From assembly GCF_014384905.1 (NCBI RefSeq), contig NZ_JACRSV010000001.1:248001-312000 (forward strand): a DNA stretch of 64,000 nt, given 5' to 3'. This DNA comes from Fumia xinanensis (lineage in GTDB: Bacteria; Bacillota; Clostridia; Oscillospirales; Ruminococcaceae). How positions within the stretch are numbered: position 1 is the stretch's first letter; every line of letters starts with the position of its first letter. The position numbers were made by a program, and so were the translations under genes. The notes beneath the pieces are model-generated. The model had not been told where the DNA came from and did not search any database. It worked only from the letters and a program-made list of their open reading frames with translations. Shown here piece after piece: positions 42,987 to 51,122 of this stretch.

Positions 42987-44492
42987 TTAATCCAAAAGAC
43001 TTAGGGTGATCTTGTATTTGTTATCCAGGGCGTTTTTGTCCTTGGCCTGCTTTTTGTATTGGTTGATACTGGCGGTGGCCTTGTTGATAGGCTGTAACGT
43101 TCCCGCACCTGCGACACATCCGCCGGGGCAGGCCATTCCTTCCAGCAAATAGCCATTTAATTTTCCAGCTTTGGCCACCATGAGCATCTTGCGGCAGTCG
43201 TGAAGGCCCTGCGCAGCTTGAACAGGGATTTCTTTGGTGGGGTCGAGACGCTTCACCGCGTCAACGACGGCGCTGGCAACTCCTCCGCTGACTGCAAAGC
43301 CTCTTCCTGCGGCGGTAGCCTCCTCCAGAGGATGAGAAGTATCAATTTGATCAAATTTTACCCCTTTGGCCTCGAACATGCCCATAATTTCTTCGAAGGT
43401 CAGTACGAAATCCACACCGCTGCGAACCGAACGACGGCTGGCCTCCAGCTTTTTTGCAGAACAAGGGCCGATGAAAGCAACCTTACAGTTTTTGTGCTCC
43501 TTTTTCATCAGGCGGGCGGTGAGCACCATGGGAGTCAACGCCATGGAGATATAGGGAGCCAATTCGGGAAAAAGCTTTTTCGCCATCACCGACCAGGCAG
43601 GGCAGCAGGAGGTTGCCATAAAAGGTTGGTTTTCTGGCACATCTCGGATGAAGTCCTTGGCCTCTTCGATGGTGCAGAGGTCGGCCCCGATTGCTACCTC
43701 CACCACGTCGTCGAAACCCAACTGCTTCATAGCACCTTTGAGCCGTTCCGGAGTCATATCCGGCCCAAACTGACTGATAAAAGCGGGGGCGACGATGGCG
43801 ATGACCCGATCGCCAGCCTTGATGGAATGGATGAGCTGGAAAATCTGGCCCTTGTCAGAAATGGCACCAAAGGGGCAGTTTACGATGCACATCCCGCAGG
43901 ACACGCATTTATCGTAGTCGATCACAGCGCGGCCCAGCTCATCGGAACCGATTGCGTCCATGCCGCAGGCTTTGGCGCAGGGACGCTCCATTTTAAGGAT
44001 GGCGCCATAGGGGCAGACATCTTTGCAGCGGCCACATTTGATACATTTGTCCTGGTCAATGACTGATTTGCCGTGCCGAATGCTGACAGCACCTTTAGGG
44101 CAGACCTCGGTGCAGGGGTGGTTTAAGCAGCCCTGGCAACAATCGGTGACTTTAAACACTTTGTCCGGACAGGCATTACAGGCAAACTTGATAATGTTTA
44201 CCAGCGGCGGATCGTAATACTTTTCGGCGATGGCGCTTTCATTAACTCCCTCTGAAATCGGCGCGTGCTCGTCAATAGGGCGAAGGGGGAGACCCATGGA
44301 AAGCCGCAGCCGCTCGCCGACAATGGCCCGCTCCAAAAAAATACTGTCCCGGTAGGTGGCAACTTCGCCGGGAACAATCTTATAAGGTAGTTCTTCCATC
44401 CGGGAATAGTCGCCGCCCTCATAGGCGAGACGGGCGACTTCGGTGAAAACTTTGCGGCGTATATCGGTAACGGATGAATAAATTCCTCTCAT
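42987..44492 (-). CDS. Monomeric [FeFe] hydrogenase-like protein (probable group B)
   Basis: 501 residues from ATG 44492, with AAGGAGGAGCATC upstream. An N-terminal Cys-rich region (residues about 104-132) and ferredoxin-type [4Fe-4S] motifs (CIKCGRCKDVC near 150, CVSCGMCIVNC near 196) lead to the H-cluster domain. Its motifs are TSCCPAW (294-300), GPCSAKKLE (342-350) and MACPGGC (453-459). The proton-relay cysteine of TSCC is kept. Gly replaces the Met that precedes PC in group A enzymes, and the GGGQ end of the third motif is altered to GAGT. These traits suggest group B. It may make H2 from ferredoxin or act as a sensor. The maturases HydEFG are not in this window. Confidence 0.88.
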   Translation of the reverse strand: MRGIYSSVTDIRRKVFTEVARLAYEGGDYSRMEELPYKIVPGEVATYRDSIFLERAIVGERLRLSMGLPLRPIDEHAPISEGVNESAIAEKYYDPPLVNIIKFACNACPDKVFKVTDCCQGCLNHPCTEVCPKGAVSIRHGKSVIDQDKCIKCGRCKDVCPYGAILKMERPCAKACGMDAIGSDELGRAVIDYDKCVSCGMCIVNCPFGAISDKGQIFQLIHSIKAGDRVIAIVAPAFISQFGPDMTPERLKGAMKQLGFDDVVEVAIGADLCTIEEAKDFIRDVPENQPFMATSCCPAWSVMAKKLFPELAPYISMALTPMVLTARLMKKEHKNCKVAFIGPCSAKKLEASRRSVRSGVDFVLTFEEIMGMFEAKGVKFDQIDTSHPLEEATAAGRGFAVSGGVASAVVDAVKRLDPTKEIPVQAAQGLHDCRKMLMVAKAGKLNGYLLEGMACPGGCVAGAGTLQPINKATASINQYKKQAKDKNALDNKYKITLSLLD

Positions 44493-44629
44493 GATGCTCC
44501 TCCTTTTTATTCTTGTTATTATTTTAACATTATGTGCGCTTTCATGCAATATGAGTTTGATGGAAAGAGAGGAAATTTTTTAAATAAATATTTGCTAGAT
44601 TATGGAGAAAATGCTGACAAACAAAATCA

Positions 44630-44666
44630 AAAATCGGGAAGCAAAAACACATTGCTTCCCGATTTT
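44630..44666 (-). terminator. Terminator at the end of the prophage lysis module
   Basis: AAAATCGGGAAGC and GCTTCCCGATTTT make a 13-bp stem 5 bases after the endolysin stop. It marks the left edge of the phage-derived block. Confidence 0.9.
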
Positions 44667-44670
44667 ATTA

Positions 44671-45312
44671 TTAAATGATTGCGCCGTTTTGATCGGTCAT
44701 GATGAGCTGGCACTCCTTGACAGTGCTGCGGAAGGACTTGTCTGCAAAGGCATAAGCCTTTCCGTTGATGAGCTGCAAACCGGTGACAGCAATTCCGTTT
44801 TTGTCAAACCAGTACCAACGATTGTCAATTTTTTTCCAAGCGTTTTTCAGTCCCCCATAGGTCCAGCCTTCTGCTGTCTTCACCCATTTTATGGGTTCCT
44901 CGTCGGGAGTATAAGTACCACATTTGTTTGGAATTTCCAAAAAAGCAGCGGGGTTTGTACGGATATTTCCCTTGGTGCGAGTCTCAAAATGGCAGTGATT
45001 GCCGAAGCTCAGACCAGTATTCCCCATTACACCAAGTTTGTCACCGGTTTTCACTTTATCTCCGACCTTGACGGCCCGAGAATCCATGTGACAGAAATAA
45101 TACCGGTTGCCGGAACTGTCGTCCACCCTCACGTAGTTCCCCCATTCCCAAGTAATGTTTCCGCTTGACTTGGGGATGATGGTGGAAGACATAATGGTAC
45201 CCGTAACAGGGCTAATGATGTCGGGACTGTCGATACCGACCATATCTAAGCCCCCATGCCCGGGACCGTAAGGCTGGCTTACTTTGAATGTTCCACAGAA
45301 TATAGTTTTCAT
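44671..45312 (-). CDS. Phage endolysin: M23 peptidase with C-terminal cell-wall-binding repeats
   Basis: 213 residues from ATG 45312, with GAGGAGGTG upstream. The M23 zinc-metallopeptidase domain (residues 1-125) shows GHGGLDMVGID, with the first zinc-ligand His and Asp, and the SFGNHCHFETR HxH site. Residues about 150-213 hold aromatic repeats of choline/glucan-binding style (GWTYGGLKNAWKK, RWYWFDKNGIAVTG), likely binding the cell wall. Signal peptide absent, so release through the upstream holin pair is expected. Last gene of the tail-lysis block. Confidence 0.9.
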   Translation of the reverse strand: MKTIFCGTFKVSQPYGPGHGGLDMVGIDSPDIISPVTGTIMSSTIIPKSSGNITWEWGNYVRVDDSSGNRYYFCHMDSRAVKVGDKVKTGDKLGVMGNTGLSFGNHCHFETRTKGNIRTNPAAFLEIPNKCGTYTPDEEPIKWVKTAEGWTYGGLKNAWKKIDNRWYWFDKNGIAVTGLQLINGKAYAFADKSFRSTVKECQLIMTDQNGAII

Positions 45313-45346
45313 TGGTTGCACCTCCTCGTGCAGATATGACAACGGG

Positions 45347-45526
45347 TTAGTCCTTTTTTGCCTGCGTTCCGAAATAAAAGGCGATGATAGTGGTAAAAAC
45401 CGTCATAAACTGTTCAGTGTTTACGGCTCCTTTCAGGGTGAGCACAGCGAAAACTGCCGTCAAAACCAGTGTAATGATACTTTTTATGGTCAGAAGGCGG
45501 TTCAGCCGTTCCCATAAAAATCTCAC
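45347..45526 (-). CDS. Small phage holin-like membrane protein (59 residues)
   Basis: A GTG start overlaps the stop of the upstream gene (TGTGAG), with GAGAGGAG upstream. The product, beginning MRFLWERLNRLLTIKSIITL, has two hydrophobic segments split by a short polar turn (LKGAVNTEQ) and a C-terminal AFYFGTQAKKD. This resembles small proteins found just before endolysins in Firmicutes prophages. Size, topology and position support a holin or holin partner. Confidence 0.75.
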   Translation of the reverse strand: MRFLWERLNRLLTIKSIITLVLTAVFAVLTLKGAVNTEQFMTVFTTIIAFYFGTQAKKD

Positions 45527-45843
45527 AGTTGCTCCTCTCTCCGCTCAGTGGGGATTTTTTCAATTTCCTCCATCAGGCGGGTGACGGTTCCGTTCCCGCC
45601 AAGGTTTTGGTACTGTTCGTAGAGGCTGTGGATGTTGTCGAGGGCGTAGATGGGGCAGTACCCTTTGTCCATGTAATGATTGTAAGTCTGAATGATCCGG
45701 TCCCGCAAAAGTGCGACGATACCGTGCTTGATAGCATCCTGCTCTTTCACTTTTTTGGAGAGTGTTCGGTAGGCGATGCCGAAACCTGCGAGCGTAGCAC
45801 TGAAAACGGCTTCCAGCCAGTAATGTGTAATAAATTCAATCAT
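45523..45843 (-). CDS. Phage lysis-module protein with N-terminal membrane segment (holin-like)
   Basis: 106 residues. One hydrophobic segment (residues 5-25, YWLEAVFSATLAGFGIAY) is followed by a helical, basic cytoplasmic region (SKKVKEQDAIKHGIVALLRDRI, in two parts; YNHYMDKGYCPIYALDNIHSLYE). Such proteins regularly lie between tail fibres and endolysin in Clostridial prophages and are annotated as holin-like. It overlaps the next gene, so translation is coupled. Confidence 0.72.
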   Translation of the reverse strand: MIEFITHYWLEAVFSATLAGFGIAYRTLSKKVKEQDAIKHGIVALLRDRIIQTYNHYMDKGYCPIYALDNIHSLYEQYQNLGGNGTVTRLMEEIEKIPTERREEQL

Positions 45844-45855
45844 GGCAGAATCCCC

Positions 45856-48576
45856 TTATGAAGTTTGGGAGAAAAAGTTTGAGTAGGAGGGCATGTACTT
45901 ATTGGTGGTAGTGGTGGAAGAAATATTGGAACCCCCTAAGGAAACGGTGGAGCTATAAAAGCTGCAGCCCACAATGTTGTATTTAGGGCAAACGGAGGAA
46001 GTTCCCACTGTGATGTCGGCTGTTTGCGTTCTGCTGCTGATAGCGACACGGTCAAACCGGCATCCATGCAGTACTATACAGGTGTTTGCGGTAATGTTAG
46101 AGGAGGCTCCAATTCCTAAGCCAAAGCCGGCTGTATTGGAGGAGTGCTTATAGCCTCGGAAGGTACAATTGGAGGCGGATAACTTCGCCGTAGCGCCGTT
46201 CAGGTATACACCGCAGCCCCCATTGGATAAATTAGAGCTATTATACGATGATTTTCCTATAAATATAGAATTTGTAATATTAGCTTTTCCTGCCACACTC
46301 AGCCCCGCCATTACACCGTTGTAAGCGGTGTTTTCATTATAGTGATATAACCATGAGTTATCGATGTTTGCGGTAGCAGTTGCGCTGACGGCTGTACCAT
46401 GATGGATGGCTGAATTGATGATGGATAAATTACAGTTGCTGGCCTCTAGGCCGCCTTCGCTGACACAGTTACTGATACATACTTTTTCAGCGCTGGAAAT
46501 GTCAATTCCTTTTCCGGATAGCTCCACTAACTGTTTCAATATGGAATTGTGAATAAAAACTTGAGCAGAAGCATGATTTACTGCAATGTTTCTCCCCCAC
46601 TTATAGTATTGGAGACGGCAGTTATCGACAAATGTTTTGCCTGCTCCAGTGTGGCGAATAGTAACTCCACCAGTCAGTGCCCCCCTTGTATCCACGCTTG
46701 TCAAATCACAATTATAGATGATAATATCGCCCTCGCCTGCATTTTCGATACAAGTTGTCCCGTTATTCAAAGAATCATTTGCCGCAGCACGAATAGTCAG
46801 CCCCTCATGGTAAACGGTATTGACGCCGGTGTGACGAATGAGAGTGATGTTTTCTGTGTTGGTGTTCATCTGTGGAAAAACAGCGTTGCTCCAATCAATA
46901 TGAACAGGGATGTCCAAGCTGCTTCCAAAATCCATATACGCTTTGTTCGCGTTCAATGTCCCCAGCGTCACGTTGCCGGTCACTACAATTTTTACACTTT
47001 TTGCATTGTTGGGATTTGAGGCTGCGGTGATTTTCATTAAAATGTCGCTGCCAAGGGAGGAAAGGGTAGGATTATTATAAACGAAAGTGGTGACACTGTT
47101 TAGTTTTATTTTGTCCGCAGCACTCATAAAGCCTGCCGCACTTGTGGTCGCTGCACTGTGACTATGACTGCTTGTCACATACCCTTGACTTTTGACAAAA
47201 GCGGTGGTGGCAATTTGGGTGCTGTTTGTAGAAGCTGAGGGTGTTGGCGCTTTGGGAGTACCTGTGAAGGTGGGGGACGCCAAAGGTGCTGCGCCGTCTA
47301 CTTTTGCTTTGTCAGAAGAGGACATGAGACCGTTTTTCGCAGTTGTTGCATTTGGAAGTGGGGACTGCCATGCATAAAAACCGGCTCCATGATCGAAGCG
47401 AACGGCACATTCTATTCCCACCGCAGAGGTGACATACTGTTTTACATAATTGCCGCGAGCTATAACGATGCCGAGGTAATCGGAACTGCTTAGCTGCGGA
47501 GAGTTGGCGGCATTGTTGGCGCTGTAATAAAAACCGGTCTCTGTGGCATCGTTCCAGTCGGTCACCAATGTCGGTTCCGAACCTGCCAGATTGCCCCAGG
47601 CCACAGTACCATCGTCAATCCATTTAAGGATCTGCCCTGCACTTCCGCCGGAAGGAATGTGTTTATTTCCGCTGGTAGTGGGGTGCACATAATTGTTGGC
47701 GTTTGTTGCAATCCCGTTTAGCTTTGTTTTGTCCGCGGCACTCATAAATCCAGCTGCACTAGTGGTCGCTGCAGAGTGTGTATGGCTTCCCACAGCGTAA
47801 TTCTGCGCTTTTACGAAAGCGGTAGTCGCGATTTGGGTACTATTGGCAGAAGTAGCCGCAGTAGGGGCAGTCGGCGTGCCGGTAAAAGCGGGAGAAGCTA
47901 TAGGCGCTGCTCCGTTCAGCTTTACCTTATCTGCACTAGACATCAATCCGTACTTAGATGTAGTAGCTTCGGCAAAACTTTGTGTCCAAGAGGACCAGGT
48001 TCCACTTGTATTTCTAGTGCGAACCCATCTTTCTATTCTTACATCAGCGCTTATCATTTTTGGTGTTAAAATCTGTTTAATATCTCCAAAATAAACAAAT
48101 ACTTCTCCAAACCAATCATCAGAAACAGGGCTGGGCGGCTTATTAGCTGCGCTGCTGTTGCTGTAAAACCACCCAGGTCTTATTGCGTCGTTCCAATCTG
48201 TAACCGATTTTGCATTGGCAAAAATTTCTTCGACGTTTCTTCCGTCAGAAGTAGTAATCATTGTACCGGGATGAGTGGATGGATGAGCGTAATTGTTTGC
48301 ATTTGCTGCAATCCCGTCCAGCTTTGTTTTATCCGAGGCACTTATAAATCCGGCCGTATTGGTGGTCGCTGCCGAATGAGTATGGCTTCCTGATGCATAG
48401 TTTTGTGCTTTGACAAAAGCAGTTGTCGCAATTTGGGTGCTGTTGTTACTGCTGGCGGGCGTGGGAGCCTTGGGCGCCCCGGTAAATGATGGGGAAGCAA
48501 GGTCGGCTTTTTTATCAAACAGAGTTTTTATCTTTTGTATGAGATGGCTAAGCCCCGTCTGATCTAGATAAGGCAT
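45856..48576 (-). CDS. Tail fibre protein with pyocin-knob-like domains and C-terminal beta-helix-like region
   Basis: 906 residues. It begins MPYLDQTGLSHLIQKIKTL, like the next fibre. The N-terminal half has three repeats of the fibre motif TQIATTAFVKAQ with the GSHTHSAATT and DKTKLDGIA units. Two pyocin-knob-like domains (TDWNDAIRPGW near 130; TDWNDATETGF near 340) are interleaved. From about residue 500 a Asn/Ser/Gly-rich stretch with periodic turn residues looks like a right-handed beta helix, a common receptor-binding fold. The AGGGGGAAATGAT ribosome binding site supports the start. Probable host-recognition fibre. Confidence 0.8.
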   Translation of the reverse strand: MPYLDQTGLSHLIQKIKTLFDKKADLASPSFTGAPKAPTPASSNNSTQIATTAFVKAQNYASGSHTHSAATTNTAGFISASDKTKLDGIAANANNYAHPSTHPGTMITTSDGRNVEEIFANAKSVTDWNDAIRPGWFYSNSSAANKPPSPVSDDWFGEVFVYFGDIKQILTPKMISADVRIERWVRTRNTSGTWSSWTQSFAEATTSKYGLMSSADKVKLNGAAPIASPAFTGTPTAPTAATSANSTQIATTAFVKAQNYAVGSHTHSAATTSAAGFMSAADKTKLNGIATNANNYVHPTTSGNKHIPSGGSAGQILKWIDDGTVAWGNLAGSEPTLVTDWNDATETGFYYSANNAANSPQLSSSDYLGIVIARGNYVKQYVTSAVGIECAVRFDHGAGFYAWQSPLPNATTAKNGLMSSSDKAKVDGAAPLASPTFTGTPKAPTPSASTNSTQIATTAFVKSQGYVTSSHSHSAATTSAAGFMSAADKIKLNSVTTFVYNNPTLSSLGSDILMKITAASNPNNAKSVKIVVTGNVTLGTLNANKAYMDFGSSLDIPVHIDWSNAVFPQMNTNTENITLIRHTGVNTVYHEGLTIRAAANDSLNNGTTCIENAGEGDIIIYNCDLTSVDTRGALTGGVTIRHTGAGKTFVDNCRLQYYKWGRNIAVNHASAQVFIHNSILKQLVELSGKGIDISSAEKVCISNCVSEGGLEASNCNLSIINSAIHHGTAVSATATANIDNSWLYHYNENTAYNGVMAGLSVAGKANITNSIFIGKSSYNSSNLSNGGCGVYLNGATAKLSASNCTFRGYKHSSNTAGFGLGIGASSNITANTCIVLHGCRFDRVAISSRTQTADITVGTSSVCPKYNIVGCSFYSSTVSLGGSNISSTTTTNKYMPSYSNFFSQTS

Positions 48577-48587
48577 ATCATTTCCCC

Positions 48588-50117
48588 CTAGCTTGCAAAA
48601 ATAGTATCGATCTCTGCGTTTGTGATAGAGATAATTTCAAATACTGCGCCGAGACCGTCCCATTTTTGACCGTCCCATGCGTAGTTCTGACCATCGGTTT
48701 CTACGTTCCAGACATCACCCAGGGTATTCCCGGTAGTGGGAAGATCGGCTTCGGTGGACTTGGATCCTTTATACTTATACACCCCTGTGATGTCCGACTT
48801 AAGCGCATAGTTGCTTGCTGCGCTGAATCCACTTAATTTTGAAAAGTCTGCCTTGCTCATCAGTCCGTCCTTTGACGCCGTTGCCACAGAATAAGTGGTA
48901 TCGGTAAAAACTGCATTGGCAGGAACGTCCGAAAGTACGTTGTGTCCGTTTACAGTGGACGAATTTCCGCCATTGGCGGGACGCGCGTCACTTAAACGGG
49001 AGTCGTTTCCCTGGCAGACAGTTCCGGCGGCGGTGCCAAAGTTTTTGTTAAAAGCGCTGTTTTTAGTAAAGCTTGCTTCTTTCGCATCCAAAGCCGCTTT
49101 CACAGCCTTGTTTTGCACCGGATTTGTGCTAGTGGAAGAGAGGGCGCTGTCTACCGTTATTTTGTTGGCTCCTTCGGCAATGCCGTCCAGCTTTGTTTTA
49201 TCAGCGGGGGATAACAAGCCGCTTTTGGCCGATGTTGCGTCCGAGATCAGTGGTTTCCATTCTCCCCAGGTTAAAACGCTGTTCGAGAAATCAGCACAGC
49301 GATATTTTATTTCTTCTCCATCTGGAGTGGTTATGTACTGTTTGGTCGGGCCATGGGGATTTTTCAGCACAATTCCGAACAGATACATGTTGGATGACCC
49401 ATTGGAAAATGTAGGGGCGTTTGGCGCATCGGCGTATCCACAATAAAATCCTTGGGTAACCGCGTCGTTCCAATCGTCCGCCCAAACTCCGCGGTTGGTA
49501 AATTGGTCCAATGTCATCTGGCCGCCAATTGTTTCCAGAACGATCATATTTGCCGGATGACTGGCGGGATGAACATAGTTGTTTGCGCCCACTGCAATCC
49601 CCGCTAGTTTGTTTTTCTCCGCCGTGGTGTAATCATTAGCAGACAGGCCTTTTCCGCTGACTTTATCCACCTTGTTGCCCAAGGCGGTATTGATGGCTTT
49701 GTTCTGGACCGGGTTCGTGCTTGTAGCGGACAGGGCGCTGTCGACTGTGGTTTTATTGGCGCCTTCTTCGATGCCGTTCAGCTTGGTTTTGTCAGAAGCG
49801 GACAGCAGACCGGACTTTTCGGTGGTGGCGTCGGTGTATGTGGTATTATTGTCCGCTCCCCAAACTGCAGTGCCGTCAGCGCTCCAGCGGAGGATCTGTC
49901 CCGATACTCCTCCTGCGGGGATGTGCTTGTTTCCACTGGTAGTAGGATGGGTATAGTTATTGGCTCCGCTTGCAATACCGGAGAGCTTGTTTTTTTCCGC
50001 TGTGGTATAGTCGTTGGTTGACAGGCCTTTGCCCTCTACTTTGTCGACCTTTCCGCCAAGCAATGTTTTCAGCTTCTGCCAGAGATATAAAAGGCCGTTT
50101 TGATCTAAATATTTCAT
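48588..50117 (-). CDS. Tail fibre protein with pyocin-knob-like domain
   Basis: 509 residues, beginning MKYLDQNGLLYLWQKLKTL. Two copies of the unit GKGLSTNDYTTAEKNKL(S/A)GI lie at about 36-55 and 155-175. Two copies of the VDSALSATSTNPVQNKA motif flank a knob-like domain (DDWNDAVTQGFYCGY to WGEWKPL, about residues 215-290). The C-terminus (YKYKGSKSTEADLPTTGNTLG, WDGQKWDGLG) matches the short carbohydrate-facing tail seen in many prophage fibres. Ribosome binding site GAGAGGAT. Confidence 0.78.
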   Translation of the reverse strand: MKYLDQNGLLYLWQKLKTLLGGKVDKVEGKGLSTNDYTTAEKNKLSGIASGANNYTHPTTSGNKHIPAGGVSGQILRWSADGTAVWGADNNTTYTDATTEKSGLLSASDKTKLNGIEEGANKTTVDSALSATSTNPVQNKAINTALGNKVDKVSGKGLSANDYTTAEKNKLAGIAVGANNYVHPASHPANMIVLETIGGQMTLDQFTNRGVWADDWNDAVTQGFYCGYADAPNAPTFSNGSSNMYLFGIVLKNPHGPTKQYITTPDGEEIKYRCADFSNSVLTWGEWKPLISDATSAKSGLLSPADKTKLDGIAEGANKITVDSALSSTSTNPVQNKAVKAALDAKEASFTKNSAFNKNFGTAAGTVCQGNDSRLSDARPANGGNSSTVNGHNVLSDVPANAVFTDTTYSVATASKDGLMSKADFSKLSGFSAASNYALKSDITGVYKYKGSKSTEADLPTTGNTLGDVWNVETDGQNYAWDGQKWDGLGAVFEIISITNAEIDTIFAS

Positions 50118-50133
50118 AATAAATATCCTCTCT

Positions 50134-50556
50134 TTAGCTATTTATAATTTTTTCAATGTCTGCATTGGACAGCACATTTTTTTGATCTACAGCACCGACC
50201 TCAGCGGCAGTATGGGTGTGACTGCTTGCTGCGTAATTTTGCGCTTTTACAAAAGCGGTAGTGGCGATTTGCGCACTGCTGTCGGACATGTCCGGGGTGG
50301 GTGCTTGGGGCGTTCCAGTAAAGACAGGGGAGTCTAAAGATGCAGCGCCGGATAGCTTATTTTTATCCGCTGTTGTATAATCGTTAGAGGAAAGGCCTTT
50401 GCCAGCAACTTTATCCACTTTGCCGGCGACTTGTGTGTCCAGAGATTCTGCCTTTTGCTGAAGGTTATCCCCGTTTTGCAGCTTAACCGCTTTAGCGTCA
50501 GTAACTGGATGGTAAATGCCACCTTCCCGATCTTGGATTTCAATTATATTTATCAT
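50134..50556 (-). CDS. Short tail-fibre-like protein (140 residues)
   Basis: It contains one each of the shared units DKVAGKGLSSNDYTTADKNKLS, split around residue 60, and AQIATTAFVKAQNYAASSHTH near residue 105. It is short compared with the two fibres downstream and ends in VLSNADIEKIINS. It could be a fibre connector, or the remains of a longer fibre after recombination. The first 35 residues (MINIIEIQDREGGIYHPVT) are unlike the other fibres. Confidence 0.65.
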   Translation of the reverse strand: MINIIEIQDREGGIYHPVTDAKAVKLQNGDNLQQKAESLDTQVAGKVDKVAGKGLSSNDYTTADKNKLSGAASLDSPVFTGTPQAPTPDMSDSSAQIATTAFVKAQNYAASSHTHTAAEVGAVDQKNVLSNADIEKIINS

Positions 50557-50579
50557 ATAGTGTCACTCCATATTTCATA

Positions 50580-50614
50580 TAAAAGGTGATGGAGCGGGGA
50601 ACGCCCCATCACCT
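50580..50614 (-). terminator. Terminator after the xkdX gene
   Basis: AAGGTGATGG and CCATCACCTT form the outer stem, with a GCGGGG/CCCC-type inner part; on the minus strand TTTTA follows. It could reduce read-through into the fibre genes. Confidence 0.7.
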
Positions 50615-50622
50615 TCGCTTTG

Positions 50623-50754
50623 TTATTTTTTGGGAGTGGAAAGGATCATATTGGCTTCTTCTTCTGTGATAAAGCCTTTACTGATAAAATTGTAAATATC
50701 TGCTTCCGACTTGATTTTGCCCATCGTCCAGCAGTTTAAAATAAATTGATACAT
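50623..50754 (-). CDS. XkdX family phage tail protein (43 residues)
   Basis: The product begins MYQFILNCWTMGKIKSEADI and ends EEEANMILSTPKK. This matches the XkdX family pattern (Y-x-F-x-x-x-C/Y-W-x-M-G then a short helix with EEA). XkdX lies among tail fibre genes in PBSX-like and other Firmicutes prophages; its role is unknown. Too short for routine ORF calling, but with GAAGGAGA upstream. Confidence 0.85.
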   Translation of the reverse strand: MYQFILNCWTMGKIKSEADIYNFISKGFITEEEANMILSTPKK

Positions 50755-50782
50755 AGCGATTCTCCTTCTATTATTTTTTAAA

Positions 50783-51082
50783 TTACATCATCATGAAGGC
50801 CAAAAGGGCGTCTTCGGTTGCGGACATTCTGTTTTCCAACTGTGTGATTTTGGTACTGGGGGCAATGGGGTTTTCTTTGAATGTCCCGTCTGAGAAAAGC
50901 ATCCCCTCTTTTACAGAAATACCGGATGGAATTTCTTGATACCGTCCTACCAAACTTGGATGAACGACGTCTTCAATGGATAATTCTCCATCCTGCTTAT
51001 CTTTGCAGTAAATGCAGGAGCACCTGGTCTCAATTGATAATACCTGTCCGCCGTAATCAATAAACGCATATTTTTTTGTCAT
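50783..51082 (-). CDS. Small phage tail-region protein with Cys pair motif
   Basis: 99 residues. The N-terminal part has RCSCIYCKDKQ (three cysteines near residues 21-26) and the C-terminus has a short coiled coil (ITQLENRMSATEDALLAFMMM, residues 78-99, the usual coiled-coil end of XkdW-like accessory proteins). I recognise no family firmly. It sits directly before xkdX and is probably co-transcribed with the tail genes. Confidence 0.55.
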   Translation of the reverse strand: MTKKYAFIDYGGQVLSIETRCSCIYCKDKQDGELSIEDVVHPSLVGRYQEIPSGISVKEGMLFSDGTFKENPIAPSTKITQLENRMSATEDALLAFMMM

Positions 51083-51122
51083 AATAAATTTTCCTTTCTT
51101 TTATAACCTGTTGTATTCAGAT

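Noticed and set aside
43200..44066. 288-codon plus-strand frame inside the hydrogenase gene
   Set aside because: It is antisense to the cysteine-motif-rich hydrogenase and has no signal of its own.
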